Shown: in pieces, positions 1-8,193 of the stretch
Numbering within the stretch: position 1 is the first letter of the stretch
How the letters are laid out: each line of letters opens with the position of its first letter
Source: Myxococcales bacterium
Lineage (GTDB): Bacteria > Myxococcota_A > Polyangia > Polyangiales > Polyangiaceae
Assembly: GCA_947473045.1 (NCBI GenBank)
Contig: CANJCO010000003.1
Span: 62,001 to 126,000, forward strand
Direction: 5' to 3'
DNA: 64,000 nt
Made by a program: the position numbers and the translations under genes
The notes under the pieces: model-generated
Database searches by the model: none
Told to the model about the DNA's origin: nothing
The model's input: the letters and a program-made list of their open reading frames with translations, nothing else

Positions 1-23
1 GACCGGAAACCACACGATCTCGC

Positions 24-2294
24 TCACGGTGCGCCCGCGCGCCCGCGTGCCGTCGCGATGATCAGCGCTTCGTCCTGGAACATGGCCGCTGCGCAAGCCT
101 TGACGTCGTCGAGTCGTTGCGGAGCGACCTCCGGCTCCTTGCGGAAGGCTGCGACGACCCGTGCGCGCGGATCGAGCCGGGAATCGACGCGTTCGCGCGC
201 CAGGGCCGACGTCGCAGCCGACAGGTCGGCCGACTCGATCGCGCCGCGGCGGAGCCGGTCGAAGAGCGCGCGGACTTGCGACACCGAAGCGTCGAGGGCG
301 GCGCCCGGGGCCTCGATGCGGACTGTGAGATAATGTGAGTTCGGTAGCGCGATCAGCCGCGCGTCAGACGTTCGCGCGACGCCGGCAAGCGAGCGCGGCA
401 GCCACGTTTCGCGCAGCGCGGCCGCGAGCACTGCGGAGGCGCCGCATGCCGGCTCAGCGGGAACCGGCACTGCGAGATAGGCCACGCTCGCGCCCGGGCG
501 GTCGACCGCGTACGTGCCAGGCTTGGCCGGGCTGAGGGCGCTGTCGGCGGGGCACGCGCGGGGGGCGTCGCGCGCGACGAAGCGATCGATCGCCTGCGCC
601 ATCGCCGCAGCCTGCGCCGCGTCGCCGTTGGCGAGCACCACCGCTCGCAGGGGACCGCGGCGCACGCTCTCGAGGCGCGTGGAGAGCAGGTTGCGCTGCG
701 GCCGCGACGCGGAGGCGGCGCGCGGGTCGAGCCATGTTTCGTGCGCCGGGACCAGCGTTTCGGCGAGCAGCACGAGCGCGTCGTCGGGAGCGGCCGACGC
801 CTGAATTTCGCCGGGCGGCAGCGCGTCGAGCAGCAGCGCGCGCGAGGCGGCCTCCGCAAGGCGCCCCCCGAGAGCGGCGGCGGATTCGCCTGCGCGGGCC
901 CGCGCGTGGGCCAGGAGCCCGGCCGCGTCATAGCCAACGAACGGTTCGGCTTCGATGCCGTAGTCGTCGTGTGCGTGCCGGGCGAGCAGCGACATCGCGC
1001 TCAGCGTGGTGCCCAGCCCCGCGCCACTTTCGGCGCGCGTGCCGCATGATGACGCAAGCAGCACGTAGGCCTCGGGCTGACCGGACTCGATCAGCGTCTC
1101 GGCTGCGATCGCCGGCTGCGTCCAGCGCCTCGTCGCCGCGTCGAGCTCGGTTGTGATCGCTGCTTGAAAGCGTTCGGCATCGAAGCCCTCCGCGCGCGGC
1201 GAGGCGTCGCTGCGGGGAGGAATGCCGACAAGCACGCGCTCGTAGCGCTGCGGTTCGCACGCGGCGTAGAGATCGGTCGCAGCCAGCACGCTGGCCGCGT
1301 CGCGGGGATCGGGCAGGGCGGCGTCGGGCGGCGCGCTGGCTTCGTGCTCGATCTCTGCGCGTGCGAGGGCCGCGAGCCTTGCGATTCGCACCGGGTCGCG
1401 CGCGGAGAGCTCGATCGAGACATCGACGCATCCCCCCGAAGGAAGTGCCGTGCCGGAAACCCGGACTACGCGGGCAGATGGATCGGCCTCGCGCAGCTTC
1501 GCAAGCAGCACCGCGTGAGGGTCGCCGAGCGATCGCGCAGCTCCCAGCGCGGCCGACGGCGCGCGCTGCGCGACAACGTCGATCCGCATCGCCCCGCGAT
1601 CGCGCAGAGGGTAGACGGCCAACGGATCGTAGGCCCGACCCGCGCACGAAATCTTGGAAATTTGAGGCCAATTGGAGCCCCTGGCGAGGTTCGCGACCGC
1701 CCGCTGCGTGATCGATGCCACACCGACGACGCCGATCGCGACCGACTGGTCGCCTACGATCGACGCGCGCGCCAGCTCGAGCGCCTCCCGGGACAGCGTA
1801 GCCTCCGCGCCGCGCGCACCGCGACAGTCTGCGAGGGCTGCGCCGTCGGCTTCGACCGCGAGGCTCGCATGCTCGACGGCGACTGCCGCTTTCGCGAAGC
1901 TCACGTCGTCGATCGGAGCAACCAGCGCGAGGCGCACGCTGTCGACCCAGGAGGCCAGGGCGCTGTCGTTGGTCATCAAGTTGTCGATGCGGACCGACGA
2001 CGCCTGCGCGAAGACCCTAACGTTCGGGTCGCTACCGAGCTTGTCGCGAAGGACAGCGGCGAGCGCCACGGCGACGGCGCGCGGAGACTTCGCTCGGCTG
2101 GTGTCGACGACGATGGCCGCGCCGGCTCGGGGATCGCCGTCACGCGTCTCGACGACGACGGCTGGGTGCCCCGGCGATCGCTGCGCGCGCGGCGCAGGTG
2201 AATGGGGCGATAACCTCGCAGGCCCGCCGTTTCCGCCGCACGCGGCGAGCGCCAGGCTGACCGCAACGGCGCGTGCGTGACGGGCGCGGAGCAC
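24..2294 (-). CDS. Lipoprotein with inactive M16 (insulinase-like) peptidase domains
   Basis: The 756-residue product starts at a GTG and has a lipoprotein signal with a lipobox ending L-A-A-C at Cys19, so it is probably anchored in the envelope. The remainder reads like tandem M16 (pitrilysin/insulinase) folds: alternating alpha/beta stretches, a segment 'SREALELARASIVGD', and a C-terminal 'LTVRIEAPGAALDAS' strand typical of the M16 C-lobe. No HxxEH or HExxH zinc motif is present, so proteolysis is unlikely; inactive M16 subunits usually pair with active ones or serve as scaffolds. It begins 6 bases after the stop of the upstream lipoprotein gene, so the two are probably co-transcribed. The M16 call rests on overall sequence feel and not on a catalytic motif, and is tentative. 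Confidence 0.6.
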   Translation of the reverse strand: MLRARHARAVAVSLALAACGGNGGPARLSPHSPAPRAQRSPGHPAVVVETRDGDPRAGAAIVVDTSRAKSPRAVAVALAAVLRDKLGSDPNVRVFAQASSVRIDNLMTNDSALASWVDSVRLALVAPIDDVSFAKAAVAVEHASLAVEADGAALADCRGARGAEATLSREALELARASIVGDQSVAIGVVGVASITQRAVANLARGSNWPQISKISCAGRAYDPLAVYPLRDRGAMRIDVVAQRAPSAALGAARSLGDPHAVLLAKLREADPSARVVRVSGTALPSGGCVDVSIELSARDPVRIARLAALARAEIEHEASAPPDAALPDPRDAASVLAATDLYAACEPQRYERVLVGIPPRSDASPRAEGFDAERFQAAITTELDAATRRWTQPAIAAETLIESGQPEAYVLLASSCGTRAESGAGLGTTLSAMSLLARHAHDDYGIEAEPFVGYDAAGLLAHARARAGESAAALGGRLAEAASRALLLDALPPGEIQASAAPDDALVLLAETLVPAHETWLDPRAASASRPQRNLLSTRLESVRRGPLRAVVLANGDAAQAAAMAQAIDRFVARDAPRACPADSALSPAKPGTYAVDRPGASVAYLAVPVPAEPACGASAVLAAALRETWLPRSLAGVARTSDARLIALPNSHYLTVRIEAPGAALDASVSQVRALFDRLRRGAIESADLSAATSALARERVDSRLDPRARVVAAFRKEPEVAPQRLDDVKACAAAMFQDEALIIATARGRAGAP

Positions 2295-2300
2295 GTCGGA

Positions 2301-3062
2301 CTACTTGACCAGGTCGGCCGCGCTTCGGGGGGCGATTTTCAAGTTGAAGAAGTAGGTCACGAGCCCGGTCACCGACTTGAACGTGGTGTTGGCTGGGAAG
2401 CTCGCTTCCGGCATGTCGTACAGCTCGTTGGAGATGCCAGGTCCGTTCTTCGCGTCGGCAGTGAGGGCGGCGGTCACGCGTCCGGTCTTTTTCGAGTCGC
2501 TGACGGGCGCGCCCGCGACCGTGACATTCTGAATGGTGACCAGCTGGCCGATCCACTTGCGGCCGGTATCGAAGGTCGACAGGTCGCCGACGTTGATGAC
2601 CGTCGGCTGCGGGGCACCTACTTCGAATCGAAAGGTGACCTGCGGCTTGTTCAACTGGGGCAGAAACGCAGGCGCAAAGTTCACCGTCGAGCCGATCGTC
2701 GTCTGCTCGACGTACTGACCGCTCATGTCGACAACATCGCCGGGGCCAAGTCGAAGGCTGGTAGGCTGAAATGAGGGAGAATACAGGGTGATCGCGGCGA
2801 GCGGCCCGCCGGTGTCGGCGTCTTGTACGTAAACGGTGCCGCGGCTTTTTCCGTCGTGGGTCTCGTCGAAGTTGTCGACCGCGGCGACGACCGCCGTGGA
2901 TATGGTGACGTTCGAGCCCGCGAGCTTCAGCGCCGGATCCTGAACTTCGCGCAGGCGCTGACCTGCGCCGAGCACATTGGCGGTGTAGGGCGCGGGCGGA
3001 TCACCGGTTCGGGACGAGCACGCGGCGAGAGCGAAAAGAGCGACGAGGCCTACGGAGCGCAT
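2301..3062 (-). CDS. Lipoprotein with OB-fold-like repeats
   Basis: The product has 253 residues and an ATG start. The N-terminus 'MRSVGLVALFALAACSS' is a textbook lipoprotein signal with the acylated Cys at position 15. The mature part has two related stretches, 'VTISTAVVAAVDNF..GTVYVQDADTGGPLAAI' and 'QLVTIQNVTVAGAPVSDSKKTGRV', resembling the OB-fold/DUF5689-type modules found in secreted nuclease-associated proteins, where the phrase 'G..v.vqD..ggi.v' recurs. No catalytic residues are apparent. It lies 49 bases downstream of the sigma factor gene and 6 bases upstream of the M16-like gene, all on the same strand, so it may belong to the regulon of that sigma factor. Function unknown. Confidence 0.7.
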   Translation of the reverse strand: MRSVGLVALFALAACSSRTGDPPAPYTANVLGAGQRLREVQDPALKLAGSNVTISTAVVAAVDNFDETHDGKSRGTVYVQDADTGGPLAAITLYSPSFQPTSLRLGPGDVVDMSGQYVEQTTIGSTVNFAPAFLPQLNKPQVTFRFEVGAPQPTVINVGDLSTFDTGRKWIGQLVTIQNVTVAGAPVSDSKKTGRVTAALTADAKNGPGISNELYDMPEASFPANTTFKSVTGLVTYFFNLKIAPRSAADLVK

Positions 3063-3111
3063 GTTCGGGTAAGCCTACATGAACTCAGGTCGCGCGGCGA
3101 GCGACTGGGGC

Positions 3112-3750
3112 TCAGGCTGCGCGCCGCGTGATGTCTTCGAGCCTCGACTGAATCTTGTGTTTCTTCGAGTACACCGTCTTGACGCTGATATTGAGCCGTT
3201 CGGCGATCGCCGCGGGCGGCAGGCCCTGCCCGAAGTACAGCGAAGCGAACCTGCGGTCGATCGCGCTGAAGGCGCAGAGAATTTCGCCGGCGATTTGCGC
3301 CCGCTCCCGCTGCGACGCGGCCTCGAACGGATCGGGCTGCTGGCTCGGCAAGTCGCTGGCCTCGGTCATCGCCGCGCCTGCGGGTTGCCGGCGCAGGCTG
3401 CGGAGGTAGTCGTAGGCCGCGTTCATCGCGAGAAGTCCGATCCAACCGGACAGGCGGTGCCCGCGCGAAGCGTCGAAGCTGCGGAGCTTGTGCATGTCGT
3501 TTGCGAGCAGCGAAACCCGCAGCGTGGCCACGATCTCGCCCGGATCGTCCGCCGACACGACGCGGGCGAAGCGACGCGTGACCTTGAACACGCAGCTGTG
3601 AATGAGACCATCGAAGCGCACGCCGAACTCGCGCCACGCTGCGGGACACCGAGCGAGGAGCGCGGCGATCAACTGTGTGTCGTCCCACGTGGTGGCGTCG
3701 CCGCGAACCGGGAGGCGAGTGGCAATTGCGCTGGGGGTGGGTGCAGTCAT
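3112..3750 (-). CDS. ECF-like RNA polymerase sigma factor
   Basis: I choose the ATG at 3750 (212 residues) because a GAGGAG Shine-Dalgarno lies just upstream of it and the domain starts right after; a longer frame to 4023 is Arg-rich and has no family character. Region 2 reads 'LRSFDASRGHRLSGWIGLLAMNAAYDYLR', giving core binding and -10 recognition. Region 4 reads 'CAFSAIDRRFASLYFGQGLPPAAIAERL' followed by 'NISVKTVYSKKHKI', a helix-turn-helix for the -35 element. No anti-sigma gene is adjacent, so control is unclear; an unusual dyad of GTAAC elements lies 139-185 bases upstream of the start and could be its operator. Two lipoprotein genes follow on the same strand. Confidence 0.82.
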   Translation of the reverse strand: MTAPTPSAIATRLPVRGDATTWDDTQLIAALLARCPAAWREFGVRFDGLIHSCVFKVTRRFARVVSADDPGEIVATLRVSLLANDMHKLRSFDASRGHRLSGWIGLLAMNAAYDYLRSLRRQPAGAAMTEASDLPSQQPDPFEAASQRERAQIAGEILCAFSAIDRRFASLYFGQGLPPAAIAERLNISVKTVYSKKHKIQSRLEDITRRAA

Positions 3751-3886
3751 GGGGGCGTCTCCTCGTCGGCGTGGTCGCCGCTCCAGCCTCCCTATGCAGC
3801 GCGCATGCCATCGCAGGTTCGGGGAAGAATTCGCTGGAAACCGCGTAAAATAGGCGGATCGGGCCGCGCCCTCGGGCGGCCTCGGA

Positions 3887-3937
3887 GCGTAACGATCGGC
3901 GTAACAGACGCGCGCGGTGTTACGCTGGTCGTTACGG
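3887..3937. promoter_or_regulatory. Double dyad of GTAAC elements upstream of sigma factor gene
   Basis: GTAAC occurs at 3889-3893 and 3901-3905, and its reverse complement GTTAC at 3919-3923 and 3931-3935. Each pair is spaced 12 bases start to start, and the four sites are exactly symmetric about base 3912. The flanks match too: GCGTAAC on the inner and outer left arm, GTTACGC and GTTACGG on the right. The element lies in the 181-base leader of the sigma gene at 3112-3750 and its right arm overlaps the last codon and stop of the gene ending at 3932. Such an arrangement suggests two dimers of a regulator binding cooperatively. The binding protein is unknown. Confidence 0.55.
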
Positions 3938-4309
3938 CGTCGCGCGCGCATACGCCCGTGCGAGGTGCTCGAGGGCGGCCGACGCCGAAACTGCGAGATC
4001 GGCCAGGGCCTCGTGACCGACACGCTCGAGCACGAGCCAGTCGCGTGCGATCACGTCGTAGAAGCCGCGGTGACGCAGCAGCCGGAGCGTCGCGCCCGAC
4101 GGCAGCGAGAGGCCTTCGAGCGGCAGCGGCACGTCGGTCGCGAGCGGCTTGCCGAAGCGTTCCATCACCGCCACCAGCGCTTCGAGGGGCACGTCGCCGA
4201 TTTGTGCATCTTGCACGTAAATGCCGATGAGATCGCCGGTCACGCGCACGGTTACGGGCGCGAGCACTCCGTCAGCCAGCGTTCGCTCAGCGATTTGAAG
4301 CGCGTTCAC
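3932..4309 (-). CDS. Conserved-looking protein coupled to Fe-S membrane protein
   Basis: The start is taken as the GTG at 4309, which overlaps the TGA of the upstream gene as GTGA (4306-4309) and predicts translational coupling; the product is 125 residues. It begins 'VNALQIAERTLADGVLAPVTVRV' and contains a patterned alpha/beta region with 'GDLIGIYVQDAQIGDVPLEALVAVMERFG', then a basic/hydrophobic C-terminal helix rich in Ala and Leu. There is no signal peptide, membrane helix or metal motif. The obligate pairing with the Fe-S protein at 4306-4755 suggests a shared role, perhaps as a soluble partner or assembly factor. I do not recognise the family. Confidence 0.6.
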   Translation of the reverse strand: MNALQIAERTLADGVLAPVTVRVTGDLIGIYVQDAQIGDVPLEALVAVMERFGKPLATDVPLPLEGLSLPSGATLRLLRHRGFYDVIARDWLVLERVGHEALADLAVSASAALEHLARAYARATP

Positions 4310-4755
4310 GACGCGCGCTGGGCGCCATCGTCGCGCAGCTCGCTCGCTTTGGTGAGCACGAACAGCTTGACCTTGCGCATCGGAACGCGCGCCGGACACC
4401 GCGCTTCGAGCTCAGCGAGGCGGTCGTCGCCCACGGCCTCGAACGAGCGTGCGGCGGCGTCGTAGTCGGGCATGCTCCGCGAGCTGGCGAGCATGAGGTC
4501 CATCACGCCGCCGTAGGCGCCGCCGCTGCGCGCGATTCGCGCTCCCTCGCCGTCGTCGCACAGGCCGCACGCGATGCAGCCCGACAAACTCGCGAGGTCC
4601 TCGCGCTCGGCCGCGCCAACTGCAGGCAGCCTGTCTTTGGCATAACTGGCCCGGAAAGCGGCCAGGCCGCGCCGCGTGCCCATGATTGGAGCAACGAGCG
4701 TTCGGAGCAGCGCCCAGGCGAGAATCAGCAGCGCGTGAATTCGACCCACGGTCAT
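4306..4755 (-). CDS. Small membrane-anchored protein with a [4Fe-4S]-type Cys motif
   Basis: The product is 149 residues with an ATG start. Residues 5-25 form one N-terminal membrane helix (IHALLILAWALLRTLVAPI). A soluble domain follows with Cys60, Cys63 and Cys66 in 'CIACGLC' and a distant Cys120 followed by Pro ('ARCPARVP'). The C-x2-C-x2-C...C-P pattern is the classic ligand set for a single [4Fe-4S] cluster, as in the ferredoxin half of succinate dehydrogenase/fumarate reductase B subunits. The long 53-residue gap to the fourth Cys is atypical. It is translationally coupled to the downstream gene at 3932-4309. It is divergent from the Spy-like gene at 4850, with a 94-base shared promoter region. 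It may be an electron carrier or redox sensor at the membrane; the role is inferred only from the motif. Confidence 0.65.
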   Translation of the reverse strand: MTVGRIHALLILAWALLRTLVAPIMGTRRGLAAFRASYAKDRLPAVGAAEREDLASLSGCIACGLCDDGEGARIARSGGAYGGVMDLMLASSRSMPDYDAAARSFEAVGDDRLAELEARCPARVPMRKVKLFVLTKASELRDDGAQRAS

Positions 4756-4849
4756 CCCTTTAACACTTCTTCACCGCCGCGGGCGCACGCTCTTAACAAT
4801 CGGGCTGCAGCTTCTTTCTTCGACGGCGCAGGCGAATCGTCTCCTGCCC

Positions 4850-5368
4850 ATGAAGAAAGAGATAACACTCATGATCGGTTGCATTATCGGAGCAGCTTGC
4901 GTGGTTGGGGCCTTCAAGATTGCGCGCATGGCTGCGCGGCGCATGCGCGGGGGCCGCGGGCGTCACGGCGGCGGATGCGGAGGTATGCGGAGCGAGGGCG
5001 GCTGGCGCGGTCGCCGCGGCGGAGGCGGGCAGCGCATGATGATGCGCATGCTCTTCGAGCGCCTCGAGACCTCACCGGGGCAGGAGAAAGCGATTAAGAG
5101 CGCTGTCGAACAGGTGTTCGAGTCGATGCGCGCTGCGAGGCACGAGTGGTCCGACGCGAGCGAGCTCGCCGTGCTGCTGACGGGCGAGACGTTCGACGCC
5201 ACGGCAGCCGAGGGAATCAGCGGCAAGGCCGACGCGAGCTTCGCGCGGGTGCGGGTGTCGATCGTCGAGTCCATGCGGCAGATTCACGAGGCGCTCGATG
5301 AACGTCAACGGAAGCTGCTGGCGGATTGGCTGCGAGACCTCGGGCACCGAAGCGCCCGCTGGTCGTGA
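4850..5368 (+). CDS. Spy/CpxP-like periplasmic sensor protein
   Basis: The 172-residue product opens with a membrane segment (residues 5-24, 'ITLMIGCIIGAACVVGAFKI') and then a striking Gly/Arg/Met/His-rich linker (about residues 27-66) with runs such as 'GRHGGGCGGM' and 'QRMMMRM'. The C-terminal half is all-helical and amphipathic: 'SPGQEKAIKSAVEQVFESM' and 'IHEALDERQRKLLADWL', the last matching the LTxxQ-type helix of Spy, CpxP and metal-resistance (CnrX-like) proteins. In that family the periplasmic helical hairpin senses misfolded protein or metals and tunes a two-component system. An OmpR-type regulator and a histidine kinase follow directly, which fits. The Met/Cys/His-rich linker could bind metal; this is inference. 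Confidence 0.72.
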   Translation: MKKEITLMIGCIIGAACVVGAFKIARMAARRMRGGRGRHGGGCGGMRSEGGWRGRRGGGGQRMMMRMLFERLETSPGQEKAIKSAVEQVFESMRAARHEWSDASELAVLLTGETFDATAAEGISGKADASFARVRVSIVESMRQIHEALDERQRKLLADWLRDLGHRSARWS

Positions 5369-5392
5369 ACGCGGAGGGCAGCGGCCGATGCG

Positions 5393-5408
5393 TGCATGTT
5401 GCATGCAA
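5393..5408. promoter_or_regulatory. TGCATG direct repeat and palindrome before response regulator
   Basis: TGCATG occurs at 5393-5398 and again at 5400-5405, and the second copy sits inside the perfect 10-bp palindrome TTGCATGCAA (5399-5408). The element lies 36-51 bases upstream of the regulator start at 5444, a usual place for an autoregulatory box. OmpR-type regulators bind direct repeats, but the 7-base period here is shorter than their usual 10-11. A weak CCCC/GGGG hairpin follows before the ribosome binding site. Confidence 0.3.
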
Positions 5409-5443
5409 GGCCGCGCCCCCCATTTCGGGGTAAGGTGAGGCCC

Positions 5444-6118
<675 letters not shown>

Positions 6119-6123
6119 TTCGC

Positions 6124-7200
6124 ATGAGCACCCGTTCCCGCGGCGCGGCATGCGCGATCGGAGAGCGCAGACGGGCACCGCCGCCCGAGGTCGTGCGCCG
6201 CTGGTACTTCCAGTGGCGGCTGCGTCGGCGCATCTTTGTGTGGCTCGCGCTCGCCATGCTCGCGAGCGGCGCCGTCGTCGCGATGGCCCTGCGCGCATCT
6301 GGGGCGCCCCACGAGTGGCGCCAGGCGATCGTTCCACTCATGGTCACCTTTGCGGCGCTGTGGGCCGCCGCCGGCGCGATCGCCTTCCGCCTGTCGCGCC
6401 CCTATGTCGAGCTCGAGCGCGTGGCGAAGGCGCTCGGACGCGGCGAGTCCGGTGCCCGCTTTTCGCTGACAGCCGCGAGCGGCGCCGAGTCGCGGATCAT
6501 TGGCGCCGCGATCAACGACATGGCCGATCGCCTCGGCGAACAGCTCACCGATCAGCGCGCGCTGCTCGCGGCTGTCTCGCACGAGCTCCGCACGCCGATG
6601 GCCCGAATGCGCCTGCTCATCGAGCTTGCGCGTGAGAGCGCCTCGCCGGGGCGCTCCCTCGATGAGCTCGACGCCGAGGTCGTTGAAATCGACCAGCTCG
6701 TTTCGCAGCTGCTTGCCGCGAGTCGTCTTGATTTTTCAGCGCTCACGGTGCGAAAGCACGACCTCGCGGATCTGGCCCGGCGCGCGATGGAGCGCGCACA
6801 AGTTCCGCTCGAAGCGCTAGAAATACGCGCTTTTTGTGAGATCGACGGCGATGCCACGTTGCTCGCGCTGGCGATGGGCAATCTCATCGCCAACGCGGTT
6901 GGTCACGGCGGCGGCGTGACCGCTGTGCGCGTCGGTGCTCGCCCGGGGGCGGCCTTCTTCGAGGTTGACGATGATGGCGCGGGGTTCGACGAAGCGCAGC
7001 TGCCACGGGTGTTCGAGCCCTTTCGCGAGGGTCGCGGCCGCGCACCCCGGCCACGCAAGTCGGGCATGGGTTTCGGTCTCGCGCTCGTTAGGCGCATCGC
7101 GGAGGCGCACCGGGGCGGCGCATATGCAGCCAATCGCGAAGGGGGCGGCGCCTGCGTCGGCTTCACGATCCCGACGCCGGACGGAGCAACGCAGGAGTAG
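6124..7200 (+). CDS. Sensor histidine kinase
   Basis: The product has 358 residues. Two membrane helices (about 36-57 and 68-90) bracket only a very short loop, so the kinase has almost no periplasmic sensor of its own and may rely on the upstream Spy-like protein. A HAMP linker follows (about 90-145). The dimerisation box has the phospho-accepting His153 in 'VSHELRTPMARMRLL'. The ATPase domain has an N box 'MGNLIANAVGHGGG', a G1 box 'VDDDGAGFDE' and a G2 box 'KSGMGFGLALVRRIAEAH'. All catalytic boxes look intact. It is co-transcribed with the response regulator (5-base gap), and the RlpA-like gene follows after 10 bases, linking the system to the cell wall. Confidence 0.92.
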   Translation: MSTRSRGAACAIGERRRAPPPEVVRRWYFQWRLRRRIFVWLALAMLASGAVVAMALRASGAPHEWRQAIVPLMVTFAALWAAAGAIAFRLSRPYVELERVAKALGRGESGARFSLTAASGAESRIIGAAINDMADRLGEQLTDQRALLAAVSHELRTPMARMRLLIELARESASPGRSLDELDAEVVEIDQLVSQLLAASRLDFSALTVRKHDLADLARRAMERAQVPLEALEIRAFCEIDGDATLLALAMGNLIANAVGHGGGVTAVRVGARPGAAFFEVDDDGAGFDEAQLPRVFEPFREGRGRAPRPRKSGMGFGLALVRRIAEAHRGGAYAANREGGGACVGFTIPTPDGATQE

Positions 7201-7210
7201 ACTGGTAGGC

Positions 7211-7633
7211 ATGCGCCGCGCATGCTCCCTCGCTGTCTCGCTGCTGGTCGCCGGATGCGCCCACAGGGCGGGCCCCGTGCGCAGCGGCGCCCCGCATCGG
7301 GCCGTCTCGCCGCAGCCGCGGCTTGCGTCGGGGGCCACGCAATCCGGGTACGCCACCTGGTACGGGGCCTCACTCGCGGGTCATCGCACGGCGAGCGGGG
7401 AGCGCTTCAACCCGTCACAGCTCACGGCCGCGCATCGCACGTTGCCGCTTGGCACATGGGTCGACGTACGCCGGCCCGACACGGGCGGGACGGTGCGGGT
7501 GCGCATCAACGACCGGGGGCCCTACGGCTCGCCCGACCGCATCATCGACCTCTCGCGCGCGGCGGCGAATGAGCTTCAGATGGTGCAGGCGGGCGTCGTG
7601 TTCGTCGAGCTGAGTGTCGTCGAACGCCCCTGA
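7211..7633 (+). CDS. RlpA-like septal/cell-wall lipoprotein
   Basis: The ATG at 7211 gives 140 residues with a lipoprotein signal 'MRRACSLAVSLLVAGC' (Cys16). The mature domain is a double-psi beta-barrel of the RlpA type: 'GYATWYGASLAGHRTASGERFN', 'TAAHRTLPLGTWVDV' and 'VRINDRGPYG...IIDLSRAAA'. The conserved His of 'AAHRTLP' and Asp of 'INDRGP' correspond to the residues needed for lytic transglycosylase activity in RlpA. There is no SPOR domain, so targeting to denuded septal glycan is not evident. It lies 10 bases after the kinase gene and probably shares its promoter. Its TGA stop abuts the stop of the convergent gene (TGATCA at 7631-7636). Confidence 0.87.
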   Translation: MRRACSLAVSLLVAGCAHRAGPVRSGAPHRAVSPQPRLASGATQSGYATWYGASLAGHRTASGERFNPSQLTAAHRTLPLGTWVDVRRPDTGGTVRVRINDRGPYGSPDRIIDLSRAAANELQMVQAGVVFVELSVVERP

Positions 7634-8071
7634 TCAGAAGCGAACGACGAGCTCGTGAATCTTCGCGCCCGGCATCGGCGCGGGAGCCGGAGCGGGAGCG
7701 GGCGGCTGCGCGGCCCCATTGCACGTGTACTTCACGCGCCACTCCGTCTTTTCGATCGTGTCGGTGGTTCCGGAGCTACGCGTGGCGGGCGCGCCGAAGA
7801 ACGTGTGTCCGGCGGTCGTCTGCCCGCTGCTCGTGCTGTGCGTCCCGATGACCGTCTCGCCTTCTTCGACGATGTTGAAGCCCGAGGGGCCGCACATTCG
7901 GTTCATTTCCATGGTCGCTTTGGTCATGGCTTCCTCTCGGTTGCCGAGCAGCGCGATCTCGCCGCCGGCCTTGCTGGCCTTGACGACGCGGATGCCGCTG
8001 CAGCCGGAGAGGGTAGCGACCGCGGCGATGAGGGCAGTCGTGATGACAGAAGAACGGACGACGCTGGGCAT
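7634..8071 (-). CDS. Hypothetical lipoprotein
   Basis: The product has 145 residues, an ATG start and GAGG upstream. The N-terminus 'MPSVVRSSVITTALIAAVATLSGC' is a lipoprotein signal (Cys24). The mature part has 'GNREEAMTKATMEMNRMCGPSGFNIVEEGE', a pattern seen in small envelope lipoproteins with one buried disulphide (two Cys remain, in 'NRMCG' and 'KYTCN'), and ends in a Pro/Ala-rich linker and a short 'KIHELVVRF' strand. I do not recognise a family and see no catalytic motif. It converges with the RlpA-like gene with adjacent stop codons and no space for a separate terminator. Confidence 0.65.
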   Translation of the reverse strand: MPSVVRSSVITTALIAAVATLSGCSGIRVVKASKAGGEIALLGNREEAMTKATMEMNRMCGPSGFNIVEEGETVIGTHSTSSGQTTAGHTFFGAPATRSSGTTDTIEKTEWRVKYTCNGAAQPPAPAPAPAPMPGAKIHELVVRF

Positions 8072-8193
8072 GGAAACCTCTTATTGGACCGAATTGAAGT
8101 AGCGAAAACGTCTGACTGCGGCGCGCGCTCGCGTCGACCGACGCGCCGCCCAGAGTATCAAGCCCGCCCGCTCGGGGTAGCCCGAAATCGCGC

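Noticed and set aside
3751-4023. N-terminal extension of the sigma factor to 303 residues
   Set aside because: The added part is basic with no family match and the ATG at 3750 has a good ribosome site; the space holds the GTAAC dyad instead.
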